This document shows, piece after piece, positions 19,896-32,091 of a stretch of 64,000 nt of DNA. Within the stretch, counting starts at the first letter, position 1. Each line of letters starts with the position of its first letter. This stretch comes from Toxonevra muliebris (lineage: Eukaryota; Arthropoda; Insecta; Diptera; Pallopteridae). The notes under the pieces are model-generated. The model saw only the letters and a list, made by a program, of their open reading frames with translations, made no database searches and had not been told where the DNA came from. Location of the stretch: NCBI GenBank assembly GCA_963691655.1, contig OY829326.1, forward strand, positions 109,341,388-109,405,387, written 5' to 3'. A program made the position numbers and the translations under genes.

Positions 19896-21092
19896 TTGGG
19901 AGTATGAATGTATAAAATTGACATTGACAGCTATTCTATCTCGAAGAGTGCCAAAAATACTATAAGAATTGATCTGTCGAATAATTTTCATAATTTTACA
20001 AAAGTGTTTTACTATAGCTGAAAATGTCAAATTTCGTGCCAACGAATCAACATTTGCGGGAAGTTTTAATTTGCTTCTTCCATTTAAAGAAAAACGCAAC
20101 TGAGGCACATCGTTTACTCACTGAAGCTTATCCTGACTGTGCTATAGACGTTAGAATGTGTCAGGTGTGGTGTGCCCGTTTCAAAAGTGGTGATTTTGAT
20201 GTTGAAGACAGGGAACGTTCAGGCGGCCCGAAAAAGTTCGAAGATGAAGAATTGAAGACATTACTCGAAGAAAATTCATGTCAAACGCAACAAGAACTTG
20301 CAGAATCTTTAGGAGTTGATCAATCAACCATTTTTAAACGACTAAAAGCATTGGGAATGATTCAAAACCAAGGAAATTGGGTGCCGTACAAATTGAAGCC
20401 GAGAGATGTCGAACGACGACTTTTCACATGTGAACTGCTGATTGAACGACAGAAAAGAAAGGGTTTTCTGCATCGTATTGTGACTGGCGATGAAAAGTGG
20501 ATACGTGGATGCATCAACATCAACGGCAAAGCCGAACATCCATGGATCCAAGCTCATGCTGTGTATTTGGTGGGATATGAAAGGTGTCGTGTATTATGAG
20601 CTGTTGAAACCGAATGAAACGATCACTGGCAACCGCTACCGACTGCAATTGATGCGTTTGAGCCGAGCGTTAAAGGATAAGAGGCCAGAATATGAGAATA
20701 GATACGACGAAGTTATTCTTCAGCACGACAATACTCGGCCGCATGTTGCAAGGCAAGTAAAAACATACTTGGAAACGCTGAAATGAGAAGTGCTACCCCA
20801 CCCGCCGTATTCTCCAGACATTGCTCCTTCTGATTACCACTTGTTCCGATCGATGACACATGGCCTGGCTGAACAGCATTTCCGTTCTTTCGAAGAACTC
20901 AAAAAATGGGTCGATTCGTGGATAGCCTCAAAAGATGAGGAGTTCTTTCGACGCGGAATCCGTTTGCTACCAGAAAGATGGGAAAAAGTTGTGGCTAACG
21001 ATGGACAATATTTTAAAGAATAAATTTATAATCACTTTTGCACAATAAATGTCCAAATTACGAAAAAAATACGAGTTTATACATACTCCCAA
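19896..21092 (+). mobile_element. mariner (DD34D) copy A
   Basis: TTGGGAGTATGAATGTATAA at the left and, inverted, TTGGGAGTATGTATAAACTC at the right. TA lies on both sides (19894-19895, 21093-21094). Compared with copy B, the left end has lost about 70 bases after the first ~20 bases of the terminal repeat. The family is Tc1/mariner, mariner clade, close to the mauritiana/rosa type by protein flavour. Confidence 0.93.
20024..21023 (+). pseudogene. mariner transposase pseudogene (copy A)
   Basis: It starts MSNFVPTNQHLREVLI and keeps the N-terminal helix-turn-helix region, the WVPYKLKPRDVERR linker and TGDEKWI with the first catalytic Asp. A ~42-bp loss after KWIR, relative to copy B, deletes YDNPKRKKSWGPPG and shifts the frame. 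HDNTRPH carries the second Asp. A Trp codon after ETLK is now TGA (20784-20786), and YSPDIAPSDYHLF with the third Asp lies beyond it. The C-terminus ENGQYF-like (DGQYFKE) is intact. It cannot make a working transposase. Confidence 0.92.
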
Positions 21093-21094
21093 TA

Positions 21095-21808
21095 ATTTAA
21101 GATTTTTCAATCTAGAAATAAATAAAAACAGAACAACTTAAAAAGAAGTACGACCTGACTTGATTCAAGACTGCAATTTTTATCTTAATGTACTGATGAA
21201 AACCCCATATATTTTGATCGTTAGTCATGAATCAAACAAAATTTGATAGGGAGGGAAATGCCTGGATCCGCTAATGTTTCAAACTATCTGGCCAATAGTA
21301 CCCCAGATATTTTTTCGCAACTGAACCGATTCCACCATGATTTTCAATTTATATATATTCGGAACTTTTTCCTCAACACTATTGAACAGTGGATATATTT
21401 TCATACACATTTTGAAATACATAAATGCAATAGGGTTAACATTTTTATGCCGAATCCGAACGGCGGAAAGTTGAAATATCTTCAAAATTTTACTGAATAA
21501 TATATGAAAGGTGTGCTGGTGTGACATACAGCGCCATATCCAGGACCAGATTTAAATTAACAACAATATTCATGCTTTTACTGGCGCTAAGCACTAGTGT
21601 AACGACTTTTCACTCATTGTAAGTATCATATTGGAAATATTTTACTAGATAGGTATCACAATAAGCTATTATTAAAATAATTCATGCTTAGTTCATAAAA
21701 GAGGAGTTGGAATCCAAGACTAATTCCAGCTCTTGCACAAGTTTTTAAATGTTTAATTCAGCTACTGCCTTTAAATTTCATTAAGATTTCATCATTTTAG
21801 TTTTTCAT
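21095..21808. other. gene-free stretch
   Basis: No domain is seen. Overlapping frames at 21243-21527 occupy both strands and have no family signature. Confidence 0.5.
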
Positions 21809-21812
21809 TTAA

Positions 21813-22656
21813 CCCTTTCTAGCACACATTTTTCTAATAATTGTTTTTTTATCCAATGGTCATATTTTTAAGTTTTTAAGGTCGCTGATTACGATTTTGA
21901 TATCAGATTTTTAAAATTCAAAATGGCGGACCCAATATGGCGGACTGAATCAGTGAAACTTATTCATATCTGCTGATGCCAAACGCGCACGCAAGACGTG
22001 GAGCATAAGAAACTTGTAGTCGTTGGGCAAATTGATAACGCAAAATATTGTTGTTTTTTTTTCTAAAATGCCGAAAAGAGTACAACTGACGGAGATTTCA
22101 AGTGATGCAGAATCTGCTGATGGACTTTTTGATTCATCGGATGATGAAAATTGTACAAACGAAGGCACAAGTGTACTACAAAAAGATTCTGATGATGACT
22201 TTTCTGAGAACGAAAATGAAGAAGAACATTCAGTAGAGGAAGTGTGGACAAGTCGAGGGGAAAAAAATGGAACTTACCATTTACAAAAGATCATGGGCCA
22301 AATATTCCCGACAGTAATACATCTCCATCCATTCCATTCCATCTCCATTGATATGAATGAGTTTCACTGATTCAGTCCGCCATTTTGAATTTTAAAAATC
22401 AGATATCAAAATCGTAATCAGCGAATTCGAAAACCTCCGTATACCAATTTTCATATTGATATGAATAAATTTTACTAATGCGGTCCGCCATCTTGGATCC
22501 GCCATTTTGAATTTCGAAAATCTGATTACAAATTCTTAATCAGCGACATTTAAAACCTATATTTATAAATTTTCATATCAATCCGTTGAAAACTTTTCAA
22601 GATAATGAATTTTTATTCTAGGTGGGATATACGTCTTCCCACCGTGCTACAAAGGG
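21813..22656 (+). mobile_element. piggyBac-like deletion derivative
   Basis: TTAA on both sides (21809-21812, 22657-22660). Ends CCCTTTCTAGCAC and, inverted, CCCTTTGTAGCAC. Long internal inverted repeats pair 21882-21971 with 22340-22424 (about 50 bases nearly perfect, then a second matching block). A third, diverged copy of the same block lies at 22440-22550. The core repeatedly contains the phrase AATGGCGGA/TCCGCCATT. A fragment of transposase is retained between the arms. Confidence 0.82.
22068..22300 (+). pseudogene. piggyBac transposase N-terminal fragment
   Basis: It begins MPKRVQLTEISSDAESADG with an acidic, Ser/Asp/Glu-rich stretch (FDSSDDENC, DSDDDFSENENEEEH), followed by VWTSRGEK. 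This is the usual acidic N-terminus and tryptophan motif of piggyBac transposases, about 75 residues of an expected ~550-600. The frame then runs into the right inverted repeat. The catalytic DDD domain is deleted. The start ATG at 22068 is preferred over the upstream in-frame ATG because the acidic domain begins there. Confidence 0.65.
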
Positions 22657-22660
22657 TTAA

Positions 22661-24949
22661 GTAACACTCAGTCTTAGTTTTCATAACCCTGTTCTTTATT
22701 TTCTGTATTTGTAATATTTTTTTCTATAGGAGTGACTTTTTAACTTTGGTTCGCTTGCATTATATGAACAAGACTCTTGGAAATGTTCCTGTTAATCAAG
22801 CCTGATGTAGTCGATTTTGCTTGAGAACTAGAGATTATTGCTCCAAATAAATATTTTGAATTCTCATAAAGAAATTACATAGAAATTTAATTTCTCGTGT
22901 ACTAAATTAAAGCAAAAGTTTGTTCTAACAACAACATGTAAAGGAAATGTTTAACAATTTGTATCTTGTAACTCCATATCTTATTGTACTCGAACCGGCC
23001 AAGCAAATTGCATATTTTTGTTCGCAGTGACATAAAAACACAACAACAACAACAGCCCCAATGCAGAATCAGTAGCAAAATTATCGAGAGCAACAAATAA
23101 CCGCAACAGCTTCTTTCATTTGTGTGTGTTCGAGTGTTTATTTGTGTGTGTGCGCTATGCAACGCGTCTAAATAAATGATGATGAGAGATTTGCAATGGG
23201 TTACAATTTCATGCGCATCCAACTTTAATTTCCAACAAAATCAGGGTAAACACAAAAAAAAAAAAAAAACAATAGCAGTGGCAACAACAATAATAAAAAC
23301 AATTCACTTGTACTTACTGTTTCTGTTGTTATCACATAGTTTTTATTGTTGTTATTGTTGTTGTTGTTGTTGCTGTTTTTATTTTGTCAGTGTTGTCTTT
23401 CATCATTGAGCTGCAAATGGTTTTGGGATTGTGGCAAACCGCACTTTCCCACGGTTGTCTGTCTGCCTGTCTGCCTGCCAACGCTGCACGAGCGAGAAAA
23501 GCGCGCGCGCGCTTGCCCTCTCTCGATCTTACTCGCTCTTTCGCACTCGAAAGAGTTAAAGATGCTTCAGCATAAAACAACCAGATACTTGTATACTTAT
23601 ACATACATATATGTATATGTATGCATATCTATACCATGATGACGATAGCAGCTACTTATGCTATTACCGCCGTTGTTGTTATTGTTGTTGTTTTTGTATC
23701 TAGTGTAAACGATTCATCGTCACTGTGCTGACTGAGACTGGTTGGTTGCGCGTGCGCAATTTACAATTCATTCTTGCGGTTGTCAGCAACACAGATACGA
23801 GTACTCAGTGGTTATTGGAGTATTTGTTGTTGCTGTTGTTGTTTTTGCTGCTGATGTGCATCTCAGATAGATACGCGTTCAATTGCGTTCGTTGAAGACT
23901 CATTTCAAGCTTTTGACACTTCTTTATGGGTGTTGTTGAATGCTTTAAAATTGCCTTGTGTTTTTTGTTGTTGCTGTTGTTTATCGGATTTCTGTTGTTG
24001 TTGCTGTTATGGTTTTAATATGATGCAATTTGTTACATGTGCTGTGCGCTACTGTTGCATGTAATTTTGATGGGATTTGTACTTTTACAAGCACATATAA
24101 AAATGAAATGTATGAGTTGTAAATATGAAATAAACATATGAGCTCAAGCTGACCATAAAATTTCCAAACCATTGGTAGGTAGATATTTTTTGCCTCTAAG
24201 TGCAATAACACTATGCGATACGAAAAATTTTGATAGCGGAAGTGCTCTAGAGTACTGTGATTAACTCCGTTTGGGGCCTAACTTAAATTTTTTTACGCCG
24301 TTCTGAAGCTTGCCGGTTTCTGATAAATATCTTTGTTATTTTTGCATCTGAGAATGTTTACGTGTTCAGCACATTATAGTGACATTTTTAGTAAAACATA
24401 TTTTTGGAATGTATTAACCCATTATCTCCATCACTTATGAGTATTTTTTGCCCTTTCTCAGGAAAATCGCTCTTTCATTCCATCACGAAGGTCCACAGGA
24501 AGTTAATACTTTTTAGAAAAATTTTGCTCATAAAATTTTACTATGGGTTACTAGACTTGGTTTTAGAATTATCACGAGAAAAAAGCACGCAAGCGCACTG
24601 AAAATCCAAAATATTTAAAATAAATATTCTTAAATTTTATGTGTTGAAATTTTCATATGTTTATTTTTCTTATATCCGAATTTTATTTCATTCCCATCTC
24701 ACTTGTTGTGCTTAGAAGCCTTAGTAAAATTTATTAGCAAGTTTTTTCTGGAACGTATTAAAAGGTAAAAAGGCAATTTTTTCACGGGCGAATAATTGAA
24801 AATTGATTGTCAACAACAGTATATATTTTGGATTTAAAATGCCCCAAAACTCTGTGACCAGATCCTGATTAAGCATCGAAAATTCTAAGGAAAATGTTAA
24901 CTTTTGTTATTAAATCTGAATTAATCCGAAATTATGAAAGACAGCGGAA
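22661..24949. other. gene-free intergenic stretch with microsatellites
   Basis: It holds GTT/TTG trinucleotide tracts at 23340-23375, 23670-23690 and 23825-23850, a GCGCGCGCGC run near 23500, and CAA tracts at 23040-23055. A TTCCCACG word lies at 23446-23453. The frames at 22902-23639 overlap on both strands and are repeat-driven. No conserved protein is seen. Confidence 0.55.
23340..23375. repeat. GTT trinucleotide tract
   Basis: Runs of TTGTTGTTATTGTTGTTGTT; they create Leu/Cys-rich and Thr-rich false ORFs on the two strands. Confidence 0.85.
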
Positions 24950-25127
24950 TACCACCTTGATCAAAAAGTTCCCGGAATAACCACCGTGTGGCGCTCCCAT
25001 CGTTCCGATTTGAGTTCTGTTTTTTTGTTAAGTTTGTACATCTGTTGTTGATATTCTCTCTAAATCTTAGCATCATAGCTTGACATTTGCAAAAGTTACG
25101 TAGCCAAGAGTACATCTATCTCTGTGT

Positions 25128-26115
25128 GTGTTGGCGATTTTTTACAATTTTATTAAATTGTATTGGATTAAATTTTACGTAACAAAACGATTTAATGGTG
25201 CGCGAACGTTGAAAATGTTGGAAAAATGTTTCGGCAACGATTCTCTGAAGAAAACGGTCATTCACCAGTGGCACGAGCGGTTCAAAGCGGTCGTTTTCAG
25301 TCAAAAGAGAAAGCACTGCTCACGGTTTTCATGTATTACAACGGTGTAGTGCATCATGAATTTTTGCCAGAAGGCCTGACAGTAAACAAAGAGTATTATT
25401 TGAGAGGTTGAGAGGAAAAGTGGTATAACTTCTACGTTCAGAAAAAATTGGTATAATTTTACTCAAGAGCAAAAGCAAAACGAAATATGTTCTGAGCAAA
25501 AGTGAAACGAAATATTTTCAGAGGAAAAACGGAATAAAAAACTATGCTGTTCTTGCTCTGAAAGAATTGTTATACCATTTTTGCTCTTACTTTTAAGGCG
25601 TTTCATTTTCACTGTAAACCGTATTACTTATGCCATTCTTGCACTGACACTCTAAATTATTTCACTTTTGCTCTTATATAAATTTTAGTCCGCTTTTCCT
25701 CTCAGCCTGTCATTTGGTCGTTATAAGACGTTTGCGTGAAACAATTTGCCGAAAGAGACCAGAATTGTGGACAGAAAACTCGTTGATTTTGCACCATGAT
25801 AACGCACCGTCGCACAGTGCCATCATTATTCGTAATTTTTTGAAGAAAAATGCAGCAAATAAAATCTAACAGCCACCAAATTCACCTGATTTGGCTCCCT
25901 GTGACTTCTTTCTGTTCAATCAAGTTAAAAAACCATTACGGGGAACGCGTTTCAGCAGCCGAGAGGAAGTAATGGAAAAATCGCAGGAAGCACTGATGGA
26001 CATACCGAAAACCGAATATAAAAAATGTTTCGAGGATTGGATTAAGCGATGGCATAAGTGTGTTACAGTCGATGGGGATTACTTTGAAGGGGACAATATA
26101 GATTTAGATGAATAA
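25128..26115 (+). pseudogene. mariner-like transposase pseudogene (internally deleted, MITE-split)
   Basis: The N-terminal piece has FNGARTLKMLEKCFGN and VIHQWHERFK, a mariner-type helix-turn-helix. It then jumps in a new frame to LLTVFMYYNGVVHHEFLPEG and VNKEYYL, so the first catalytic Asp block is deleted. After the inserted MITE the order resumes with RLRETICRKRPELW, LHHDNAPSHSA (second Asp), a TAA stop, then QPPNSPDLAPCDFFLF (third acidic site). The C-terminal tail with KKCFEDWIKRWHKCVTVDG is intact and ends at 26115. The last 75 codons form an open frame from 25891 but begin inside the catalytic domain, so they are not a gene of their own. Confidence 0.85.
25409..25704. mobile_element. 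foldback MITE made of repeated ~17-bp units, nested in the mariner-like element
   Basis: The ends TGAGAGGAAAAGTGG and, inverted, TGAGAGGAAAAGCGG match at 14 of 15. Inside, variants of GAGCAAAAGTGAAATAA recur: GAGGAAAAGTGGTATAA, GAGCAAAAGTGAAACG, GAGGAAAAACGGAATAA in the left half; inverted GAGCAAAAATGGTATAAC, GCAAGAATGGCATAAG, GAGCAAAAGTGAAATAA, GAGGAAAAGCGGACTAA in the right half. The result is a 296-bp hairpin built from one degenerate motif. No ORF. The target duplication is unclear. Confidence 0.7.
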
Positions 26116-26349
26116 ACTTGTATTTTTAATTTTCTGAATAAATTCCGGGAACTATTTGATAAAGGTGGTATGACAAAATTTTCTCGTCTAAAAAAGGGAA
26201 ATTTTTCTAAAGAGTTTAGAGTTCACTTACTTTTTATATACTTTTTTTGCCTTCAAGATAAGACAAATAAGAGTATTATTATCCACTGAGTCGCCGCAGG
26301 GACTTATTTTATTAAAATACACAGAAAATTTTTTAAAGCAATTACTCAC

Positions 26350-26420
26350 CGGGTAGGAAACGAACCGGAGGTAATTTGAAGTCCACTTTAACAATCTATC
26401 ACTAGGCCCCACATAGACCA
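26350..26420 (-). repeat. tRNA-like module, minus strand
   Basis: A-box-like TGGGGCCTAGTGA (26411-26399) and B-box-like GGTTCGTTTCC (26366-26356). The B box has one deviation from GGTTCRANTCC. A degraded SINE head is the likely explanation. Confidence 0.35.
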
Positions 26421-26429
26421 TAACAGAGA

Positions 26430-29300
26430 AGAAAGAATCTAAATGTAATACAAACAAATATTACGATTATTTTTCAATAGGAGTGGATACACACATTACT
26501 ATGTCGTCCTCATCATTAACATTGTCAGAAGACTATAACGACAACATGCAACATCATAATCATCAGTAGCAAATCAAATAATTTGTGCTACTAAACGAAT
26601 TACGGCATGAGAAAGAATTCAAAGCCATGTGCAGCATTCAGCATTGCAGCAACGACATCGTACACATGTAGCAACATAAAATTTAACAGAGACACACGTT
26701 CAATGCAACGAGCATGCAGTGCATCAAAAGTTTTACTGTGTGACACAGTCAAAGAAAAAATATATATATATTTTCACTGCAACATTTACGCCGTAGGCAT
26801 GAGAAGTATGTGAAAATTTTCTTCTACAATATTATAATAAAACAAGAAATGCAGAAAAAAGGGAAACATTGTTCGGCAGTACATTGATGACAAAATATAC
26901 GCGCGTTTATTACATTAGTGTGAATTAACAGATGTAGCAACAATAATATTAACATAGGTGCAAAGCCACAATAACAATGCTTATGGTGTCATCAATTTAT
27001 TAGGAGTTATATCGACAGATAGACAGAAAAAACCAAATATAGATAGATACATTTAGAAAAAAAAAAAAAAATATTATGTATGTACTTTTTACTATATATG
27101 TATTTTTTTTTCTACCTACCGCTGGACACTTACCGCCAATGCAGCTTGCTATTGTAAATGTGCACTGAAAAGGAAGAAGAGGGGGCAAATAAAAGAGCAA
27201 TGCATGGGAAGAAAATTGCTGGCTCGTAATACTTCTAATGTTGGGAACATTTCAAAGCTAAACGAAAGTAAATTACAATTTGACATGAAGGGAGTCGTTT
27301 GTTGTTGTCATTAATGACAACAACAATATAGCAGCAGCAGTAGCAACATTGCTGGCAGAGATTAGGTGCGACAATTGCGTATGCGTTGATTTTAACGAGC
27401 AGCCTAAAGAGCTAAGAAGCTAATTTGTTAACAAGAAAACAAACAACAAAAGTGTACAAGAAAAGAAATTGTTAAGCATAGCATCTTATAAATTGTTGAG
27501 TGAAAGTTTTAATAGAAGCACAAATATTTGAACAGATAAAACTGAAACATTTATTTATAATAGGCGTGGGAATTGGTTTTGCTTGCCTCTTTAGTGACTT
27601 GATTGGAGATTAGAAAGAGAGAGAAAAAAAACCAAAGAGGGAAAAAATATTTTTAGACATACGTAATTTTTCTTTATAAAAATTTGTGTGCACTATACTT
27701 CAAGTGTGCTCACTCAATTAAGTAAAATTGCAACAACAACAGCAACGACCACCATTTGACAACGCCAATTGAGTCAATGAGAAGAAACTGAAAACAAAAA
27801 CAAAAAAAAGTTAACATCGCGCACATGCGATCACATGCAATGATATCGTGCAGCGTTTGCAATGCCACAATTATTGGCATGAGAGAATTTGTGAATTGGC
27901 GTATATGTTGCACCGTTTTTATGGTGATTTTTAGCGACTGGTTATGTGCACGCCCCTTTTCTTTATAACACTCGCCAACTCATTCAGTCGTTCATTTATT
28001 CTTGTTGCATTTAATTGCATGCTGTGTCATTGCATGGTATTGTGCGGTGAATGCCATAGGCAACACCAGCGTAATCAGTAACCTCACCAATACCGTCAGT
28101 CACCACCAGCCCCACCACAATTTCAGCTTCTTCCACAACCACTACCACCTACTACTCCTCCTCATACTTGTACTCGTGCATCTTAAATGGCAACAGTTGC
28201 ACGTTTCTAATTGCTTCTTATATATTTGTATGTAACTCATAGCTGCTACTGCTACAGTTGCATGTTTGTGTGTGTGTATGTGTGTGCAATCACCTTTTAG
28301 CTCGCGTGTTCATCATATAAAAGTTGCACTTTATTTCACCTTTAATATGTTAGGATAACCGTATTTAGTTTGTTTAGTTTATTCTTGTTATTGTTTTGTT
28401 ACATTTTATTTATGTATCTAGAGCGCATAAATTTTATGGTTGACGTTGAAATACAATTAACAGCTCTATATAGAAATATTCTTAAAATTATTGATGCATT
28501 TAAGAGTCGCTGAAGTGCGCGCTTAATTGCATGCAATGTGCACTGACCTAAACTTGCGCGTAACTTCATGAAAACCAATGTGGTGCGTGTATCCGTTTGA
28601 TATTGGCAGTCACTGAAATTGTTAGCTTAGTCACGATTCATCCACTGTTCAATGTCCAAGTCAAAGCTTAAACTGAAATCGATTTATGTATGGACATCAT
28701 TAAAAAAAAAGACACACACACACACGCCTCAGAAATTTTGTTTTTCCATTCTCATATGTTCGGTCACAATATCTACTATGTATGATCGGCTAAGAGCGGT
28801 AAAACCAAACCGAGCAAAAAAATGCTAAAAGTGGACCGGCTGTCAGGTTAGATCTTTCGGCAACGTTTCAAAAAATTACCTCATCTACACGACAATTCAA
28901 TCTAAGGTTCTAACAAAAACTTTAAAGTATAGTGAAGCAAAAACTAAATTCGTCTGAACTCAGACAAAAACTAGTGAAAAAAAGAATAAAAATTATACCA
29001 TAACTCAGATCAAAGAGAGATTAAAATTCAGAGACAAAATAGAACTGCGCTGAAAAAAACTCAATATTGCACTGTAAGTTGAGCTCTGAAAGTGAATTCA
29101 ATGCATAAATCTTCAGTATGCCAAAAAGAAACCAAATGCAAAATCAGGCCACAAAGAGACCAAGTCCAGGATCAAAACTGACCTGAAAACAGCTCAAAAA
29201 TCAAATCAGAACTCACATCGAAAATCGAATTTAAAAAAAAAAAGATTAATGTTAGCCCAAAAATTATTAAAGAGCTCTCCAAAAGGCATAGAACACATAG
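26430..29300. other. gene-free intergenic stretch with simple and degenerate repeats
   Basis: No gene is seen. It contains GT/CA microsatellites (28263-28287, 28712-28726), poly-A runs (27055-27075), a CAA tract near 27720-27745, and a degenerate A-rich repeat field at 28900-29215. Confidence 0.55.
28900..29215 (+). repeat. degenerate ACTCAGA(CC)AAAA-type repeat field
   Basis: Words such as AACTCAGACAAAAACT, AACTCAGATCAAA, ATTCAGAGACAAAAT and AACTCACATCGAAAATC recur at irregular spacing with few pyrimidine runs. The flavour is the same as the larger field at 61075-61700. Confidence 0.5.
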
Positions 29301-29317
29301 AAAATGGCCTTGAAATT

Positions 29318-30333
29318 TCATATGTAATGAAACCTAAATACACTTATATATAGTAAACAGCAACTGTTTATTAAAGAAAGATTTCTATAGGTTATAGGGC
29401 CCCCTTTTTCTACAAAATAGGTATAAAAAATGTGGAATAAATTCAGCTGGGTATTTGAAATAGGGTTTAAATACTTAGCTGATCTTATCAGATAGAGAAA
29501 TAGGTCTTGAATACCGGTTAAATTCACTGACCCAATGTGTTTTCAAAGTTTTAATCTGTGCTCGTAAGGTGGAAGATTAAACGGTAAATCCCACGGCAAG
29601 GATCTCAAAACAAAAAGCAAGAACTGTTTTTGAACCAATTTGTCTATATAAATCTTATATTGAGGACACCAGATAGTTGAAGCGTATTCCAAAATAGGTC
29701 TAACCAATGATGTATAAAGCGACTTTGTGACATATGGGTCGTTGAATTCCTTAGACCAGCGCTTAACAAAACCAAGCATTGCTTTATTAACGCAAATATT
29801 TATATGCAAATGAAAGCGAAGTTTAGGGTCCATAGTAACTCCCAAGTCAACGAAGGAATCGAAATTGCTTAAGACAGTATTTCCAATTGCATATTCTGTA
29901 GGAAGGGAAACGTTTCTTGCATATACCATAACTTTACATTTGTCTAGGTTCAGGATCATTAAATTTATATTGCACCATTGTACCAAACTGTTTAGATCGG
30001 ATTGTAGTAACATCTGGTCATCAATTCAGTTATGCGAAAGGAACAGCTTGACGTCGTCAGCGTACATTAAAGTTTTTGAGTGGTGAATAGCAAACGTCAA
30101 ATCATTTATAAACAGAAGAAGTGGCTGCCTTGAGGGACTCCAGATGTGACCTCAATGAAATCCGAAATTGCGTTTTTGAATAAAACGCTTTGTCTTCTAT
30201 TGTCCAAATATGATTTGATCAAATTTAAAAGCAATGTAGGAAATCCAATATTTTTCAACTTCATAAGTAACAGGTGGTGATTAACTTTATCGAAAGCTTT
30301 GCTGAAGTCAGTATATATGACATCGGTTTGCAA
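29318..30333 (-). pseudogene. LINE ORF2: reverse transcriptase core and C-terminus (frameshifted continuation)
   Basis: It starts MQTDVIYTDFSKAFDKVNHH with SYLDNRRQSVLF and VTSGVPQGSH, the RT fingers/palm. The YADD catalytic box (LMYADDVKLF) lies near 30080-30050 in a shifted frame, then DQMLLQSDLNSL and LNLDKCKVMVYAR (thumb side), and RPILEYASTIWCPQY. Similarity weakens after YEHRLKL (29543) but continues with family-like spacing to about 29318. At least two frameshifts separate it from the upstream ORF2 half. No RNase H follows, which separates this LINE from the I/LOA-type copies in the window. Confidence 0.82.
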
Positions 30334-30420
30334 ATTAGATAAGAAAGCTTTGTGTACTTATGAAGAAAATTCCAAGAGGTTTGTTGTAGTTGATTTTCCG
30401 CTAGAAAGCCATGCTGATTT

Positions 30421-32091
30421 TCAGATATATGTACAAGGTGAAATCCAGTGTATTATTTGGTTTGTAATGATAAAGTCAAATAGCTTTGGGATAGCATTGA
30501 GTTTAGCTATACCGCGGTAGTTCCCATCATTGGATTTAGTACCGCCCTTGTGAAGGGGTATTATGAATGATTCTTTCCAGCATTTAGGAAAGTATCCTAA
30601 TTTTAACGATGCATTAAAAATATTTGACAGTGGTAAATACAGTTTTTCGGCGCAATTCCTCAAAATGCAGCTAGGAATATTATCGGGACCTGGGTCGAAA
30701 GTACACTTCAGGGACATTAAGTGATTTAAAACATCTTTCGGGTCAATAACAGGTTGGTGTACACAATTAAACGGCGAGATATAATATGGGTAGCTATCAT
30801 TACTATTGAATGAAAACGTAGAGTATGTGGATCTGAAGAAATCAGCAAACAGGTTAGAGATTTTAGATTCATCAATGGTTGTAATGTCTCGGAATGTCAT
30901 TGATGAGGGAAGACCAATAGTTTTACGCTTCATATTCACAAAGTCGTAAAAGGATTTAGAATCACGACGGATTTTATTCTTTAAGGTGTTTAAATAATTG
31001 TTATAACACTTTCTATTAACTGAATCGAAGTTATGTCTCAGCAAGGTATATTTCATGTAATTTACACTACTACCAGTTTTCTTATATGTTTTGAACGCAC
31101 GGGATTTGGCGTTCTTAAGCCTTTTCAACTCCTTTAAGAACCATACGGGACATTTTTGGATCAGTGACACATTAAACTTAAGTATACAAGCATCGAAACA
31201 ATTATAAAGAATATCGTTGAAGCTCGAAACACAGTTATCTAACTCATCAAAGTTCTTAGGCCATTTTTGTTTTGAGAGCATGTTACATAATTTACTGTAG
31301 TTGGTTTTTTTAAAAAAGTATTTACAACGTGAAGAGTAGATATTTACATCCTTTTGAGGAAGAGTGACTGGAAACTCAAAAATTACGTCAAGAGAAGGAT
31401 GCTGAGGATCTTCAGGACAAACGAACGGTACACATCGGGTCACGTAACATCTAGCGATGTCATCAGTATAAAGTAAATCTAAGCTTCTTCCGTTTTTATT
31501 GGTAATTGTATTTACTTGGTACAGAGGTAACTTCGAAAGGGAATCCAAAAAATCATCAAAATTTTCACGGGAAGCATATGGGAGAAGTTGATTTTCTTCC
31601 TCACAGATGTTCCACGACACTAATGGTAGGTTAAAGTCACCGAACACTATTATTGATTCAATAGGTCTTAATTTAGCGTAGATAACCTTAATACAATTAG
31701 TATATCTCAAATAAGTATTTAAATCAGAATTAGGTGGTACATAACAGTATACTACGAACAGCCAACTGCAATCAATCTTTACACGTACACAAATAAATTC
31801 TAAGTTCTCATCTTCATCATTCATTGAAATTTCGTCAGAGTATAAATTTGTATGCACAGATATAAGAACTCCACCACCCACTTTAGAGATTCTGTCTTTC
31901 CTATATATTTGGTACATATTACTTAAAATTTCAGTGTTTTGCACAACAGGTTTCAACCAGGTTTCAGTAAGAGCCAAAATGCTGTAATTACAGGTGGTGC
32001 TTTTAAGGTAAACATCACAGAGTTTTGTGTTTAGACCTCTTACATTTTGGTAAAGACAGAAAACATTATTTAGTTTTTTGGATTGGTGCAA
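30421..32091 (-). pseudogene. LINE ORF2: AP-endonuclease and start of reverse transcriptase
   Basis: 556 codons from the ATG at 32091. The endonuclease domain is nearly complete: YQNVRGLNTK, LTETWL, YRKDRISKVGGGVLI, YCYVPPN, IIVFGDFNLP and a terminal SLDVIFEFP in the place of the usual SDH. A linker follows (RAFKTYKKTG, DSKSFYDFVNMKR), then RT palm motifs GPDNIPSCIL, PLSNIFNASLKLGYFPKCWK, IPLHKGG and NYRGIAKLNAIPKLFD. The reading frame then shifts near 30440, and the RT continues at 30333. It would otherwise be one ORF of about 900 codons. Confidence 0.85.

Larger units (their letters stand above)
24952..26168 (+). mobile_element. second-family mariner-like element
   Basis: The terminal repeats CCACCTTGATCAAAAAGTTC and CCACCTTTATCAAATAGTTC both continue as CCGGAAT and lie inside TA duplications (24950-24951, 26169-26170). 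It is a different family from copies A-C. The copy is internally deleted and is split by the MITE at 25409-25704. Confidence 0.88.

Noticed and set aside
21243..21527. Overlapping 82-85-codon ORFs on both strands
   Set aside because: Each is the shadow of the other over the same DNA, with no family features on either strand.
24415..24560. piggyBac end suggested by TTAACCCATTATC
   Set aside because: No matching inverted end followed by TTAA was found to the right (only GGGTTACT at 24546).
25891..26115. 75-codon ORF as a separate small gene
   Set aside because: It is the C-terminal part of the mariner-like transposase, opening after an in-frame stop within the catalytic domain.
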